From the IMG/VR virus record IMGVR_UViG_3300009702_000052, positions 1-37,864 of that record: a stretch of DNA of 37,864 nucleotides. One strand, given 5' to 3'. Source of the stretch: a virus. The notes beneath the pieces were generated by a model. That model saw nothing but the letters and a program-made list of their open reading frames with translations. It was not told the DNA's origin and searched no databases. The stretch's first letter is position 1, and each line of letters opens with the position of its first letter. The position numbers and the translations under genes are program-made. Below, piece by piece: positions 37,174 to 37,864 of the stretch.

Positions 37174-37864
37174 TTATTTTTTTTTAATCCAGACAGGTTT
37201 TACTTTAGGAGTATAAACTTTGGGAACTTTTATACTATTTCTCTGTCTTGTTTTTTCTTTTATAATATCTTCATCTACTTCAACTGCTATCTCTGCATCT
37301 AATTTATTGATTTTCGCAATAGCAGAATCAATCTCTTCTTGTCTTTTAGTCACAGCATCTGATTGATTAACGTTCCAATCTTCTATTTTTAAATTGCTTC
37401 CTGTACGTAAATTATAATCTTCATAAGTTTCTACAAACCGAAATTTTATATCATTTCCAATAGGTAATGGTTTTCCTTCAAGCATTAATTGTATTAAATT
37501 ATCTTTCCTGGTCTCATTTATAAATATGATTTCACCTTTATAACCATTGGCAACTCTATGCATTTCATCAAGCCCCTTGCCTCTATCATACATCCAATCA
37601 GGCGCATCTTTAGCATGTGGCGATAAAGTAGTAACATTTCCTATTTCATCTCGAACTCTTAATTCCGAACTAGATGATACATCTTCCGCATAAAGCTGAA
37701 CCATATTTGCCGGACTTGAAGATGGTGCCGTGCCGTTCGCAATACCAATAACACTGGCAGCACCTGTTCCAAATGTTGCTGTCCCAATACCCATATTGCC
37801 ATTACCCATACTAATATTACCGTTTTCATAAATAGTCAGGTCAGTTTGCACTGTTGTATCTACG
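37174..37864 (-). CDS. Tail fibre-like protein, C-terminal part (5' end beyond window)
   Basis: The frame is open to the right edge; the GTG at 37851 is probably internal, since VDTT precedes it in frame. It contains GIGTATFGTGAASVIGIANG, ANMVQLYAEDVSSSSELRVR and DEIGNVTTLSPH, a motif set found near the C-terminal end of many phage fibre and appendage proteins. The last part is helical and basic (KIEDWNVNQSD, PKVYTPKVKPVWIKKK). It precedes the ejection genes in transcription order. Confidence 0.65.
   Translation of the reverse strand, partial: VDTTVQTDLTIYENGNISMGNGNMGIGTATFGTGAASVIGIANGTAPSSSPANMVQLYAEDVSSSSELRVRDEIGNVTTLSPHAKDAPDWMYDRGKGLDEMHRVANGYKGEIIFINETRKDNLIQLMLEGKPLPIGNDIKFRFVETYEDYNLRTGSNLKIEDWNVNQSDAVTKRQEEIDSAIAKINKLDAEIAVEVDEDIIKEKTRQRNSIKVPKVYTPKVKPVWIKKK

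Noticed and set aside
1-37864. Circular closure of the window (joining 37864 to 1)
   Set aside because: Joining the ends gives the gp10-like frame a stop within two codons and the fibre frame an upstream stop with no start, so the ends are not contiguous.
1-37864. tRNA genes
   Set aside because: I saw no cloverleaf-forming segment with a conserved T-arm on either strand.

Overview
The window is a stretch of a tailed double-stranded DNA phage with a P22-like (podovirus-type) head and packaging module. The DNA is visibly AT-rich. Several genes have good AGGAGG-type ribosome binding sites, and there are Sec signal peptides and a lipobox, so a Gram-negative bacterial host is likely; nothing in the sequence names it. 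Both ends cut through genes: a gp10-like protein at position 1 and a tail-fibre-like protein at 37864. The two ends do not join in frame, so this is part of a larger genome.

Most genes are on the minus strand and should be read from high to low coordinates. From 37864 to 30672 lie the end of a tail fibre gene and four long, helix-rich or low-complexity genes that look like internal virion (DNA ejection) proteins. From 30659 to 26526 are four appendage-type proteins: a repetitive fibre, two small structural proteins and a LamG lectin. Each begins with a Sec-type signal peptide. From 26514 to 24689 is a probable lysis and envelope cluster with two holin-like membrane proteins, a lipoprotein, a secreted Fn3 protein and small ORFs; no endolysin is visible. 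From 24398 to 20556 a ribbon-helix-helix protein is followed by a run of short genes, among them a RuvC-type resolvase. From 20454 to 14255 are an ERF annealing protein, a DUF669-like protein, an HNH endonuclease, a PD-(D/E)XK nuclease, a coiled-coil protein, a winged-helix replication protein and a primase-helicase. A plus-strand island of small genes (11556-14235) follows, then an AT-rich control region. Finally, from 10718 down, come small terminase, large terminase, portal, scaffold, coat, a glycosyltransferase-methyltransferase, gp4-like and gp10-like proteins.

The most striking structure is in 20840-24018. The short genes are separated by at least six elements that look like integron attC recombination sites. 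They have core boxes of the form TTATAAC/ATCTAAC at one end and GTTATAA/GTTAGAT at the other, paired inner arms, and in several cases one extra unpaired A in the same arm. Gene stop codons lie inside or next to the GTTATAA/GTTATAC box. Two copies of a 66-bp sequence sit in the same region. I read this as an integron-like cassette array built into a phage early operon, with the genes inverted relative to the usual attC polarity. No integrase is present in the window.

The second striking point is that at least seven apparently secreted or virion proteins, including the gp10-like tail component, carry N-terminal signal peptides, which is not expected of proteins assembled in the cytoplasm. Other points of interest are a glycosyltransferase-methyltransferase gene split by a one-base frame change, two promoters that place the start codon at about +1, and a repeat-dense segment in the plus-strand island.
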